Below are positions 24,294-32,885 of a stretch of 64,000 nt of DNA, piece by piece. A program made the position numbers and the translations under genes. Source of the stretch: Streptomyces antioxidans (GTDB lineage Bacteria > Actinomycetota > Actinomycetes > Streptomycetales > Streptomycetaceae); assembly GCF_000968685.2 (NCBI RefSeq), contig NZ_LAKD02000047.1:82516-146515 (forward strand). The letters run 5' to 3'. Within the stretch, counting starts at the first letter, position 1. Each line of letters starts with the position of its first letter. The notes below the pieces were generated by a model. It was given only the letters and a program-made list of their open reading frames with translations, ran no database searches and was not told the origin of the DNA.

Positions 24294-25342
24294 TTGCTCT
24301 CCTCCGCCCGCTTGCGGACCCACCAGTTGAGCAGCGTGGCGAGCAGCAGCATCGCCCCGAGGAAGAACTTGAACCAGTCCGCGCCCCACTGCGCGTAGAC
24401 GATGCCCTTGTTGGTCATGCCGAAGATGAACGCGCCGACGGCAGCGCCCACCGCCGAACCGTAGCCGCCGGTCAGCAGGCAGCCGCCGATGACGGCCGCG
24501 ATGATGTACAGCAGCTCATTGCCCACGCCCTCGCCGGACTGGACCACGTCGTAGTTGAACAGCAGATGCTGACCGGAGATCCAGGCGGCCAGCGCGACGC
24601 CCAGATAGAGGCCGATCTTGGTGCGCTCCACGGGCACGCCGACCGCTCGGGCCGCCTCCTTGGCGCCGCCCACCGCGAAGATCCAGTTCCCGGCGCGGGT
24701 GCGCAGCAGGATCCAGGTGGCGAGCGCGATCAGGGCGAACCACCACAGGACGGTGATCTGCACTTCGACGTCCCCGATGGTCAGATGCGAGGCGAAGACC
24801 TTATGGGCGGAGGGAAAGCCCTCCATGTCGGAGATGCTCTTGGTGGAGACGGTGTCGCTGATCAGCTTGGTGAAGCCGAGATTGCAGCCCTGGAGGATCA
24901 GGAAGGTGCCGAGGGTGATGATGAAGCTCGGCAGATTGGTGCGGACCAGCAGATAGCCGTTGAAGAACCCGATCGCGAGGGTGGCCAGCAGGGACACCCC
25001 GGCTCCGACCCATACGTTCGCCGTCATCTGGTACGAGAACATCGAGGAGATCAGCGCCGAGCTGGTCACCAGGACCCCGGTCGACAGGTCGAACTCCCCG
25101 CCGATCATCAGCAGCGCCACCGGCACCGCCATGATCCCGATGGTCGAGGAGGCGTACAGCACGGTGCTGAAGCTGGACCACTGGAGGAAGGCGTCGGCGA
25201 CGACCGAGAAGAAGACGAAGACGGCCACGGCGCCGACGACCGCGCCCAGCTCCGGACGGCCCACCAGCCGGCGCGGCAGCGAGCCGCGCACCGGCCGCGG
25301 GGACGACAGCGTCTCTTCCGCGGGCGGTGCCTCCGCGCTCAT
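24290..25342 (-). CDS. sugar ABC transporter permease (RbsC-like, CUT2)
   Basis: A 350-residue polytopic permease of the RbsC/XylH family with about 9-10 helices. Family signatures: GEFDLSTGVLVTSSALIS, FFNGYLLVRTNLPSFIITLGT and VIGGCLLTGGYGSAVGAAVGAF. The N-tail is cytoplasmic and charged. Start ATG overlaps the binding-protein stop (ATGA). A homodimer would form the pore of the importer encoded by the three genes. Confidence 0.92.
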   Translation of the reverse strand: MSAEAPPAEETLSSPRPVRGSLPRRLVGRPELGAVVGAVAVFVFFSVVADAFLQWSSFSTVLYASSTIGIMAVPVALLMIGGEFDLSTGVLVTSSALISSMFSYQMTANVWVGAGVSLLATLAIGFFNGYLLVRTNLPSFIITLGTFLILQGCNLGFTKLISDTVSTKSISDMEGFPSAHKVFASHLTIGDVEVQITVLWWFALIALATWILLRTRAGNWIFAVGGAKEAARAVGVPVERTKIGLYLGVALAAWISGQHLLFNYDVVQSGEGVGNELLYIIAAVIGGCLLTGGYGSAVGAAVGAFIFGMTNKGIVYAQWGADWFKFFLGAMLLLATLLNWWVRKRAEESK

Positions 25343-26358
25343 CGGGTCCCCCGCTTCGTGTACGACGCGAGCTCGGCGGCGTCGTCCTTGGTGATGATCT
25401 GCGGACCGGTGAGCACCGGCTTGCCGCCGCCGAGCACATCGGCGTTGTAGCGGTTGAGCCACAGCAGGTCCACGGCCTCATAGCCCTGGAGGTACGGCTG
25501 CTGGTCCACGGCGAAGCCCAGCTTGCCGCTCTGGAGCGAGGCGGCCACCTTGGCGTTGAGGTCGAAGGTGTCGATCTCGGCCTTGCTGCCCGCCTGGTCG
25601 GCGGCCTTGGCGGCGGTGTCCGCGAAGGGCGCGCCCAGGGTGACCACGGTGTCGATGCCCTTGTCGGACTGGAGCTTGGCCTCGATGGAGGACTGCACAT
25701 CGGGCATGTTGGTGCCCTCGACGTAGATCTTCTCCATCTTGCCGTCGAAGGTCTTGGCCGCGCCGTCGCAGCGCTGCTCGAGGCCGACGTTGCCCTGCTC
25801 GTGGATCACGCACAGCGCCTTCTTCTGGCCCCGCTTGCCGAGCTCGTCACCGACGGCCTCGCCGGCGATGGTCTCGTCCTGGCCGATGTGGGTGAGCGCG
25901 CCGAACGCCTTGGACACCTCGGCGCCGGAGTTGACGGTGATCACGGGTATCCCGGCCTTGCGGGCCTTCTTCACCACGGACTTCATGGCGTCGGGCTTGG
26001 CGAGGGTGACGATCACGCCGTCGACCTTCTGATCGATGTAGGACTGGACCAGCTGGGCCTGCTCCTTGCCCTCCTCGTTGTGGGCGTAGAGGAACTTGAT
26101 GTTGTCCTTGACCGCGGCCTGCTTGGCGCCGCTCTGGACGATGTCCCAGAACGTGTCGCCATCGCCGGAGTGGGTGACCATCGCGAAGGTCCACTTCGGG
26201 GTGTTGACCGCCGCCCGTCCCCCGGCGGCCGCCTCCCGGGCGGCCCGCTCCTCGGCCCGCTTGCCGCCCGTATCGCTGCAGCCCGCCAACGCCGTACCCA
26301 GCACCGCCGCGAGCACGGCGGCGGTCATCGCCCGCGCCCCTCTCCGCACCGTCACCAC
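25339..26358 (-). CDS. sugar-binding lipoprotein of ABC transporter
   Basis: A 339-residue solute-binding lipoprotein: signal sequence with lipobox GTALAGCSD, then a Peripla_BP_4 (ribose/D-galactose-type) fold: WTFAMVTHSGDGDTFWDIVQ, DGVIVTLAKPDAM, IPVITVNSGAE, HIGQDETIAGE and VDQQPYLQGYEAV. These are classic residues of RbsB/YtfQ-like sugar-binding proteins. First gene of the importer operon. GTG 26358 (or the next codon, also GTG) has AGGGG ~12 bases upstream. The sugar is not identifiable; a neighbouring KDPG aldolase, KDG-type kinase and ROK kinase suggest a hexose or sugar acid. Confidence 0.9.
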   Translation of the reverse strand: MVTVRRGARAMTAAVLAAVLGTALAGCSDTGGKRAEERAAREAAAGGRAAVNTPKWTFAMVTHSGDGDTFWDIVQSGAKQAAVKDNIKFLYAHNEEGKEQAQLVQSYIDQKVDGVIVTLAKPDAMKSVVKKARKAGIPVITVNSGAEVSKAFGALTHIGQDETIAGEAVGDELGKRGQKKALCVIHEQGNVGLEQRCDGAAKTFDGKMEKIYVEGTNMPDVQSSIEAKLQSDKGIDTVVTLGAPFADTAAKAADQAGSKAEIDTFDLNAKVAASLQSGKLGFAVDQQPYLQGYEAVDLLWLNRYNADVLGGGKPVLTGPQIITKDDAAELASYTKRGTR

Positions 26359-26512
26359 GAAGACCCGCCCCTCTCAGTGTCCGTTCGTCCCGCTGTCACC
26401 TTCGCGGCCGGGCACCGCATGATCGGTCCCGGCCGCCGCCCAAGTATCCGTCACCGGTCATCGCCGGAGCTGCCGGGGTGGGCGAAGGCCCGGCGCCCGC
26501 GCGGCTTGAGGA

Positions 26513-26576
26513 CTTGTAGCCGGGGACGCGGGACACGTCAAGGACAAGCGGGACACCTGGCGGGACATGCCCAGGG
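26513..26576 (-). promoter_or_regulatory. candidate promoter and repeated elements upstream of the sugar importer
   Basis: On the minus strand TTGACG (26541-26536) and TACAAG (26518-26513) are 17 bases apart, a plausible sigma-70-type promoter. Overlapping and upstream there are three copies of TGTCCCGC and one TTGTCC half-site resembling half of the GntR palindrome at 27445-27456. The link to GntR control is inferred. Confidence 0.4.
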
Positions 26577-26621
26577 CAAAGAGCGCGGCGCAAGGCGGGA
26601 GCGCAAGGCGGGAGGCAGCGC

Positions 26622-27389
26622 TCAGGGGCGTACGAGCAGCTGGAACTCGAAGGCGTAGCGCGAGGCCCGGTAGGTGTGGGAGCCGAACTCCACGGCCCGG
26701 CCGGTGTCGTCGAAGGTCGTGCGCTCCATGGTCAGCAGCGGCGCGCCCTCCGGCTCACCCAGCTGCTCCCCCTCCTCGGCGGTGGCCGCGCGGGCGCCGA
26801 CCGCCTGGCGGGCGCTGTGCAGGGTGATCCCGGCCGAGCGCATCAGCCGGTAGAGCCCGGTGTCCTCCAGCTCGGCGCTGTCCAGTTTGAGCAGGCCCAC
26901 CGGGAGGTGGTTGCGCAGATGGGCCATGGGCTCGCCGTGGGCCAGCCGCAGCCGCTCGATCAGCACCACCTCTTCGCCCTCGGCGACGCCGAGGGCGGCG
27001 GCGACCTGGGCGGTGGCGGGCTCGGTGGTGTTCACCAGCACATGGGTGGCGGGGCGCTGACCGGCCGCCTCCAAGTCGTCGTAGAGGCTGCTGAGCTCCA
27101 GCGGGCGCTTGACCTGGCTGTGCACGACCTGGGTGCCCACGCCCCGGCGGCGCACCAGCAGCCCCTTGTCGACCAGCGACGAGATGGCCTGCCGGACGGT
27201 GGGGCGGGACAGCCCGAGCCGCCCGGCCAGCTCGATCTCATTGCCCAGCAGACTCCCCGGCGCCAGCCGCCCCTGCTCGATCGCCGCCTCGAGCTGCTGG
27301 GACAGCTGGAAGTACAGCGGGACCGGACTGCTGCGGTCGACGCTGAGCTGGAGCGTCTCCGCCCCGCCCGACGCGTCTTCATCCTCCAT
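26622..27389 (-). CDS. GntR-family regulator (HutC/UTRA type)
   Basis: A 255-residue repressor: winged HTH at residues ~15-85 (PLYFQLSQQLEAAIEQGRL, LSRPTVRQAISSLVDKGLL, RRRGVGTQVV) and a UTRA ligand-binding domain from ~95 to the end (EGEEVVLIERLRLAHGEPMA, LLTMERTTFDDTGRAVEFGSH). UTRA domains bind sugars or sugar phosphates. Start ATG 27389 chosen over an upstream extension to 27422 with no ribosome site. It lies directly upstream of the sugar importer on the same strand, so it is probably the importer's regulator and autoregulated through the palindrome at 27445. Confidence 0.9.
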   Translation of the reverse strand: MEDEDASGGAETLQLSVDRSSPVPLYFQLSQQLEAAIEQGRLAPGSLLGNEIELAGRLGLSRPTVRQAISSLVDKGLLVRRRGVGTQVVHSQVKRPLELSSLYDDLEAAGQRPATHVLVNTTEPATAQVAAALGVAEGEEVVLIERLRLAHGEPMAHLRNHLPVGLLKLDSAELEDTGLYRLMRSAGITLHSARQAVGARAATAEEGEQLGEPEGAPLLTMERTTFDDTGRAVEFGSHTYRASRYAFEFQLLVRP

Positions 27390-27444
27390 AGCCACGGGCT
27401 GAGGGTATCCGGATGAGCACATGACGGGAAGTCGTGAAGTTCTG

Positions 27445-27456
27445 TTGTCAGGACAA
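27445..27456. promoter_or_regulatory. candidate GntR/HutC operator
   Basis: TTGTC-AG-GACAA is a perfect palindrome 55 bases upstream of the GntR start. It fits the T-n-GTC-nn-GAC-n-A pattern of HutC-subfamily operators such as DasR/NagR sites, supporting autoregulation. Confidence 0.55.
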
Positions 27457-27523
27457 ACTACGCACAGGTGATCAGTCGGAACCGATAGCGCTGATGCTCA
27501 CCGCCACGGCCGCCCCGTCGCCG

Positions 27524-28174
27524 TCATGTGCCCGCCCGCTCACGCAGCCGGGCCGCGGACCGGGCCAGCCGTATGGCGCCGGCCACGGGCAGGGTGAGCG
27601 CCATCAGCAGGGAGGCCACGAACGCGGGGGCGCTGATCCCGTCGAACGCCACGGAGAGCGCCACCGCCAGCACCGGCACCGTCACCAGGGGCGACAGGAC
27701 GAACAGCGTGGCCTGCCGCTTCTCGCGCCGGGCCCATGGCGCGGACCGCCACAGCCGGACGAGCGCGCCGAGGGCGGCGACCAGCCCGAGGGGTATGCCC
27801 ACGCCCGGGACCAGGCACAGCGGTACGGGCAGCACGGCGAGGCCGAGCGTCACCCAGGTGGCACCGGGGTCCTCCGGCTCGGGCGGGATGCTGCCGGACT
27901 CCTCGGCCAGCGCGTCCGCCGCGATCTCCTCAGGGGTTCCGATCCAGTCGAGCACCTGCCGCACCCGCTCATCTCCGATCGTGGAATCACCGTCTCCGGC
28001 GGCACCCTCGCCGAGGTCATCCGCCTCCGCGAGGTCGTCCGCGAGCGCCGCCGCGATCTCCTCGCGCAGGTCCTCAAGCAGCTCCTCCCGCCACGCGGCG
28101 GGAAGCGCCGCGGTCCGCCGCTCGACCGAGGACAGGAAGGTCCGCACGAGGGGGTGGCTGAGGGGACTGCTCAT
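27524..28174 (-). CDS. HAAS-domain-like membrane protein
   Basis: A 216-residue protein. Residues 1-100 are helical and acidic (FLSSVERRTAALPAAWREEL, LREEIAAALADDLAEA, VLDWIGTPEEIAADAL), matching the HAAS/DUF1700-type module usually paired with PadR regulators. It is followed by about four membrane helices (WVTLGLAVLPVPLCLVPGVG; AALGALVRLW; FVLSPLVTVPVLAVAL; AFVASLLMALTLPVAGAI). ATG 28174 has GGAGAG six bases upstream. No PadR gene is adjacent; a TetR gene lies upstream on the same strand. Function unknown. Confidence 0.75.
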   Translation of the reverse strand: MSSPLSHPLVRTFLSSVERRTAALPAAWREELLEDLREEIAAALADDLAEADDLGEGAAGDGDSTIGDERVRQVLDWIGTPEEIAADALAEESGSIPPEPEDPGATWVTLGLAVLPVPLCLVPGVGIPLGLVAALGALVRLWRSAPWARREKRQATLFVLSPLVTVPVLAVALSVAFDGISAPAFVASLLMALTLPVAGAIRLARSAARLRERAGT

Positions 28175-28330
28175 GTCGTCTCTCCGGGGCGAGGAAACGG
28201 TCACCGGTCCAGGGCGTCACAACCGGCATCCGCCAGCGTGTAGCACCCGCACGAGGGCCGCGCCCGGATTCGCGCAATTGCGCATCCCGCTGTGCTCGAC
28301 CGGCTATTGGGGCCGAGCTGATGGGCCAGG

Positions 28331-28987
28331 CTAATGGGCCGCCGCTTCCCCCGCGCCGCGGGTCATCACCCGGTCCAGTTCGGCCCCGGTGAGCCCGTCG
28401 GGCAGCGGGCCGGTGTCGGGGCGGGCGCGCAGTCCGTCCAGGACGAGCGCGGCGATGCGGCGGGCGGCGCGTCCCCAGGCGTCGGGCGGGAGTTGGGCGT
28501 GGGCGAGCATCGCGCCGGTGACGACGAGGTCGGCGGCGGTGGCGTCGGGGCGGATCGAGCCGTCACCGACACCCCGCTTCAGGACCGCGGCCAGCGACCG
28601 GCAGATCCGCACACCGAGGGGGTCGGCCCCGTCCGCTGACAGCGGGCCGGGGCCGCCCAGCAGCGGCAGGGCGAAGTGGTGCCGTTCGGCGAGCACCCCG
28701 TGCAGGAATCCCGCCAGCGCGTCCAGCGGCGGCGCCGCGCTGGCCTCGGCCTCCTGGGCGAGTGCGGCCACGAGTTGGTAGGAGCGGTGGACGACGGCCG
28801 CGTACAGCTCCTCGCGGTCGGCGAAGTTCCGGTAGAGCGTGGCGATGCCGACCCCGGCCTCGCGCGCCACCACGTCCAGCGGTACGGCGGGCCCGTCGCG
28901 CAACAGGACCCGCTCGGCCGCGTCGAGGAGGGCGGCGCGGTTGGCGACGGCGTCCGAGCGGCGGCGCGCGGGCTGGGCGGGACTCAT
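28331..28987 (-). CDS. TetR/AcrR-family transcriptional regulator
   Basis: A 218-residue regulator with an N-terminal TetR HTH: LLDAAERVLLRDGPAVPLDV, VAREAGVGIATLYRNFADRE (recognition helix around residues 42-55), then an all-helical ligand domain. It lies 157 bases upstream of the HAAS-like gene on the same strand. Target and ligand unknown. Confidence 0.9.
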   Translation of the reverse strand: MSPAQPARRRSDAVANRAALLDAAERVLLRDGPAVPLDVVAREAGVGIATLYRNFADREELYAAVVHRSYQLVAALAQEAEASAAPPLDALAGFLHGVLAERHHFALPLLGGPGPLSADGADPLGVRICRSLAAVLKRGVGDGSIRPDATAADLVVTGAMLAHAQLPPDAWGRAARRIAALVLDGLRARPDTGPLPDGLTGAELDRVMTRGAGEAAAH

Positions 28988-29127
28988 GGTGCCATCTTCC
29001 CGCTCCGGGCCCGGCCTGAGGGCGACGGACGCGAGAGTCCTACGGCGATGCCCAGATTTTCAGCCGCTCTGTCCCTCCCGCGTCCGCCGCCGCGTCACCA
29101 CGGCATCATCGCTTCATCACCGCGGCA

Positions 29128-30006
29128 TCATCGCTTCATCCACTCATCCTCGTACTTCTTGTACGTACCGTCGTGGGTGGCCAGATGGACCCACTGGTCG
29201 ACGTACTCCTTGAACTGGGCGTCGCCGCGCGGCAGTACGTACGCCTTCTCGGAGAAGGAGAACGGCTCATCGGGGTGCACCGCGCACAGTTCCGGGTGGA
29301 TCGCGGACTGGTAGCGGGTCTCGCTGGCGTCCGTCATCATCACATCGGCGCGGCCCGCGACGATCTCATCGAAGATCGTGGTGTTGTCCGGATGGACGGT
29401 GAGGGTGGCCTGTTTGATATGGGTCCGGGCGAACTGCTCATTGGTGCCGCCGGGGTTGACCACGACGCGTACGCCCGGCCGGTCGATCTCCGCCAGCTTC
29501 TGGTACTTGTCCTTGTCCTCGCAGCGCACGATCGGCGTCTTGCCGTCGGTGAGGTACGGCTCGCTGAAGGACGCCTTACGGGCGCGGTCGAGGGTCACCG
29601 ACACTCCGCCCATGCCCACGTCGCAGCGTCCGGCGGCGAGGTCGTCCACCAGGGCGGCCCAGGTGGTGGGCACGTACTTCGGTTTGGCGTCCAGGCTCTT
29701 GGCGAGGTCCCCGGCCATCTTGATGTCGATGCCGGTGTAGGCGCCGGACGTGGGGTCGCGGTGGCTGAAGGGCCGGTAGTCGCCCGTGGTGCACACCCGA
29801 AGCACCCCGCGCTCGGGCACCCGGTCCAGCAGGGTGCCGCGCTGCTGCCGGGCGCGCTCGGCGGCGTTCGCCCGCGCCGACTCGGCAGGTGCCCGTTTCT
29901 GCTCCTGTGCGGTGGATTTCGAGCCCGTGCCCACGGCCAGCGCCGAACCGGCGGCGGTGGCGGCGAGCACGGCGGCGAGGGCGGACAGCGTGACGGTACG
30001 TCTCAC
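29128..30006 (-). CDS. exported cyclohexadienyl dehydratase (PheC)-like protein
   Basis: A 292-residue secreted protein of the SBP family 3 fold. GTG 30006 follows AGGAGGTGCC, and residues 1-27 form a signal peptide ending ALAVG; there is no lipobox. It resembles periplasmic PheC cyclohexadienyl dehydratase (prephenate to phenylpyruvate, arogenate to phenylalanine) more than ordinary amino-acid binders: TTGDYRPFS, DGKTPI, NPGGTNEQFAR, VHPDNTTIFDEIV, MMTDASETRYQS and HPELCAVHP. Glu229 in DASETR aligns, from memory, with the catalytic Glu of PheC. No transporter genes accompany it, which also argues for an enzyme rather than a binding protein. Activity is inferred. Confidence 0.82.
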   Translation of the reverse strand: MRRTVTLSALAAVLAATAAGSALAVGTGSKSTAQEQKRAPAESARANAAERARQQRGTLLDRVPERGVLRVCTTGDYRPFSHRDPTSGAYTGIDIKMAGDLAKSLDAKPKYVPTTWAALVDDLAAGRCDVGMGGVSVTLDRARKASFSEPYLTDGKTPIVRCEDKDKYQKLAEIDRPGVRVVVNPGGTNEQFARTHIKQATLTVHPDNTTIFDEIVAGRADVMMTDASETRYQSAIHPELCAVHPDEPFSFSEKAYVLPRGDAQFKEYVDQWVHLATHDGTYKKYEDEWMKR

Positions 30007-30229
30007 GGCACCTCCTGGGCGCGGGCGGGCGGCCGCTACGAGCCGCGTGATCACAGCGCGCTCAGGGTGGCAGAAGTCCCGGCCCACGGGAAGCGGTCGG
30101 CCACGGGATGGGATACGGGGGGCACGGGCGCTGGGCGAACGCGGCGCCACAGCGGGGCCACCGCGGGGCGCGGTCCGTACGACCCGCACCGTCGCGCACC
30201 GGCGCCGCGCGGGGCGCCTACCGACGGGG

Positions 30230-30883
30230 TCAGTACGGCTCGTGCGGCGGGTCCAGCGGGGGCGCCACATCCGCGAGGCGGGCCAGCAGTTCGGCGGCGC
30301 GCTTGCCCACGGTGTCCCGGTCGCCCTCGGACAGTGCCGAGCCCATGCCGCAGGCGACGGCCCCGGCCGCGACCCACTCCGGGGCCTCGGCCAGCGTGAC
30401 GCCGCCGGTCGGGACCACGGCGGCCTGGGGCAGCGCGGCCCGTACGTCGCTGACCCATCTGGGCCCGTAGGCGGAGGCGGGGAAGAGCTTCAGGGCGTCC
30501 GCGCCCAGCTCCATCGCGTGCACCGCCTCGGTGGGCGTGGCCACGCCGGGGAAGACCGGCAGGCCGTAGCGGTGGCCGGTGCGGATGACCTCCGGGTCCA
30601 GGCTCGGCGAGACGAGGAAGCGGGCGCCCGCGTCCACCGCCATCCGGGCCGAGGCGCCGTCGAGCACCGTACCCGCGCCGATCACGGCGTCATCGCCGAC
30701 CTCCCGGATCAGGGTGGTGACCGCCTCCAGGGCGAAGGGCGTGGTCAGCGAGATCTCCAGGCTGGTGATACCGGCGGAGAGCAAATTGTCCGCCGTGGCG
30801 TGGGCGTGGTCGTAGCTGTCGCTACGGACGATGGCGAGGACGCGCTGCACAAGCGCGGCCCGGGTGATCTCCCAGCGGTACAC
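30230..30883 (-). CDS. eda: KDPG/KHG aldolase
   Basis: A 217-residue class I aldolase that splits 2-keto-3-deoxy-6-phosphogluconate into pyruvate and glyceraldehyde-3-phosphate. The catalytic Glu is in EISLTTP and the Schiff-base Lys in DALKLFPAS; GAGTVLD and VVPTGGV phosphate-binding motifs are present. GTG start with GGGAGAGGAAAGG upstream. Together with the kinase at 31112 it forms an Entner-Doudoroff-type pair for 2-keto-3-deoxygluconate from gluconate, galactonate or uronates. Confidence 0.92.
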   Translation of the reverse strand: MYRWEITRAALVQRVLAIVRSDSYDHAHATADNLLSAGITSLEISLTTPFALEAVTTLIREVGDDAVIGAGTVLDGASARMAVDAGARFLVSPSLDPEVIRTGHRYGLPVFPGVATPTEAVHAMELGADALKLFPASAYGPRWVSDVRAALPQAAVVPTGGVTLAEAPEWVAAGAVACGMGSALSEGDRDTVGKRAAELLARLADVAPPLDPPHEPY

Positions 30884-31111
30884 GGCGGTCGCCGCCTTTC
30901 CTCTCCCAGGTGCTGCTGGCGATGCCGCCCCGGATTGCCTCCGGGATATGCGGCGGTTTCGGTGTGCGATGGACGATACGCGGTGCTGTGCTGCGCTTGG
31001 TGTAGCGGTATCTGGGCTGTCCGTCTTACCGGTGCTGCTCTGGCTGCGCTGTGCTGTTGTGGGGTGCGCGGCCTCCGCGCTCTTCGGGCGGGCGTGGCTG
31101 CCGCGGTCGGT

Positions 31112-32080
31112 TCAGCGGTATGCCCCGTCCCCGGTCTTGGAGAACTCCGCGAGCGCCCGGTCCCGCGCGGCGGCGGTGGGCAGCCCGTCCGTATCGGTGG
31201 CGGCCTGGACGACCAGGGCGGCCACGCACGCCGCCTCGGCGAGCGCCTGGTCCACGCGCAGCCCGCGCAGCCGCGCCGACAGATAGCCGGCCGCGAAGCC
31301 GTCACCGGCGCCGATCGGATCGACGACCGGCACCGCGTGGGGCGACTGGTCCCAGCCGCCGTCCGCGGTGAGGACGGTCGAGGCGTGGTCGGCGCGCTTG
31401 ATCACGACCTCGTCGGCCCCGCCGCGCAGCAGCTCCCGCGCGGCCTCGTCGGCGGGTTGGGCGGTGAGCAGCTCCAACTCCTCCTCGCCCGCGAGGACGA
31501 TGTCGGCGTCCCGCAGCAACGGCCCCGCCGTCTGGGCCCACTGCGCCGCGCCGCCGAGCTTGTGCCGTACGTTCGGGTCGAAGGACACCTTGGCCCCGGC
31601 CTCGCGGGCCAGCTCCACCAGGCGGCGGCTCGCGGCGGCCGCGGTCGGCGAGAGCATGGGGGTGATCCCGGAGAGGTGCAGCAGTTGGGTGCCTGCAAGG
31701 GCCTCGGGGCGTATCTGCTCGGGCGTCAGCCGGGAGGCGGCCGAGCCCATGCGGTAGTACTGCACATCGATGGCGCGGTACGCATGGCTGTCCCGCATCA
31801 GCAGCCCGGTGGGGGCGTGGTCGTCCACGATCGCGTGGGCGACGTCCACGCAGTCGGCGCGGAGCTCGCGCAGCACCGCCTCCCCCGCGGGGTCGGCGCC
31901 GACCCGGCCGAGCCAGCGCACACCGTGCCCGAGCCGGGCGAGGCCCACGGCCACATTGGATTCGGCCCCCGCAACCGACCTGCGGAAGTGCAGGGCCCGG
32001 TCGAGCGGAACCCCGGGCTCGGCGAGCAGGAGGAGCATGGCCTCCCCGCATGTGACCACTTCCGGACCCTTCGTCACCAT
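31112..32080 (-). CDS. kdgK: PfkB-family carbohydrate kinase, probable 2-keto-3-deoxygluconate kinase
   Basis: A 322-residue ribokinase-fold kinase. N-terminal sugar site TCGEAMLLL and AGAESNVAVGLARLG; C-terminal catalytic base and anion hole DPIGAGDGFAAGY. The partner KDPG aldolase lies 228 bases downstream on the same strand, which is why the KDG assignment is favoured over fructokinase. Start uncertain: ATG 32080 and GTG 32077 are adjacent with GGGGAGG very close; an upstream TTG at 32125 is less likely. The intervening 228 bases contain no obvious gene. Confidence 0.85.
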   Translation of the reverse strand: MVTKGPEVVTCGEAMLLLLAEPGVPLDRALHFRRSVAGAESNVAVGLARLGHGVRWLGRVGADPAGEAVLRELRADCVDVAHAIVDDHAPTGLLMRDSHAYRAIDVQYYRMGSAASRLTPEQIRPEALAGTQLLHLSGITPMLSPTAAAASRRLVELAREAGAKVSFDPNVRHKLGGAAQWAQTAGPLLRDADIVLAGEEELELLTAQPADEAARELLRGGADEVVIKRADHASTVLTADGGWDQSPHAVPVVDPIGAGDGFAAGYLSARLRGLRVDQALAEAACVAALVVQAATDTDGLPTAAARDRALAEFSKTGDGAYR

Positions 32081-32287
32081 GCCTCCCCGCACGTCCGCTG
32101 CTACCGAGACGGTATCCGGAAGCAACGAGGATGGCCCCCGTGGGGTTCCCGTGGACGCGGCCGGGAACGGGGCGGGGACTGGGGCGGGCGAGGTCCGGGC
32201 ACAGCACCACGGCCGCCGCCCCGGTGGGGGCAGCGGCCGCGGTTGCGGGGGGTGGCGGTCTTCGGGACCGGGCTTCGGTGGGCCGCG

Positions 32288-32716
32288 TCAGCAGCCGTGG
32301 TCCACCAGGTCGAACGAGGCGTAGTGGTCCGCGGTGTAGTAGTCCTCGTCCGTCTCCTGACCGGTGACGATGCGCCGGGCGCCACGGTCGTCGGAGCCCG
32401 GGGTGATCACGGTGTACTCGTGGTAGTAGCCGGAGGACTGGGACGGAAGGACGCCTTCACGGTTCTGGAAGACGGTGCCGTCCTGCGGGAACGGAAAGGG
32501 GCCGCCCTTCTCGATCAGGTCCAGGGTGTCATGGGCCTGGGAGGGCAGATCCGAGTAGCAGATATCACCAACGGCGGCGATGACCTGCGACGACGCAACG
32601 GTCTGCGCTACCGCCGGGGTGACGGCGGTGGCCGCGGTGGCCGTACCGCCGATGAGCAGCGTCGAGACGAGGGCGCCGAGGGCACCGATGCGGGCGATCC
32701 GTGGGGGGATTGTCAT
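32288..32716 (-). CDS. secreted guanyl-specific ribonuclease (RNase Sa type)
   Basis: A 142-residue exported RNase of the N1/T1/barnase superfamily. Residues 1-30 form a signal peptide (GALGALVSTLLIGGTATAA), followed by a short propeptide. The rest follows Streptomyces RNase Sa closely: GPFPFPQDG, VFQNREGVLPSQS, GYYHEYTVITPG and DYYTADHYASF. With an offset of 46 the catalytic residues align: Glu100 (Sa E54), Arg111 and Arg115 (R65, R69), His131 (H85), and the disulfide Cys53/Cys142 (C7/C96). It cleaves RNA after G. No barstar-like inhibitor gene is nearby in the window. Confidence 0.93.
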   Translation of the reverse strand: MTIPPRIARIGALGALVSTLLIGGTATAATAVTPAVAQTVASSQVIAAVGDICYSDLPSQAHDTLDLIEKGGPFPFPQDGTVFQNREGVLPSQSSGYYHEYTVITPGSDDRGARRIVTGQETDEDYYTADHYASFDLVDHGC

Positions 32717-32832
32717 AGACCTAGCATGACGCGCGTAGACGCTGTCGTGTCAATGCCAAGTGACGGCCGTTCTCGGGGAGTTCACAAGAACTGCGCGAAG
32801 CGCCAGAGATGGTAACGGATGCTTAACTTTTG

Positions 32833-32861
32833 CCTCTGGGGCAAAACTTTTGCCCCAGAGG
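32833..32861. promoter_or_regulatory. 29-bp perfect palindromic operator with overlapping promoter
   Basis: CCTCTGGGGCAAAA and TTTTGCCCCAGAGG are perfect 14-nt inverted arms around a single C. A -35 TTGCCC (32850-32855) lies in the right arm and a -10 TATACC (32874-32879) follows after 18 bases. The adjacent gene encodes an XRE-family regulator, so autoregulation is the simplest reading. Confidence 0.75.
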
Positions 32862-32885
32862 TCAGGGGCTGGCTATACCGGAGAC

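Noticed and set aside
29786..32815. 1009-residue rightward frame
   Set aside because: Antisense shadow of the PheC-like, aldolase, kinase and RNase genes, all of which have clear family motifs on the other strand.
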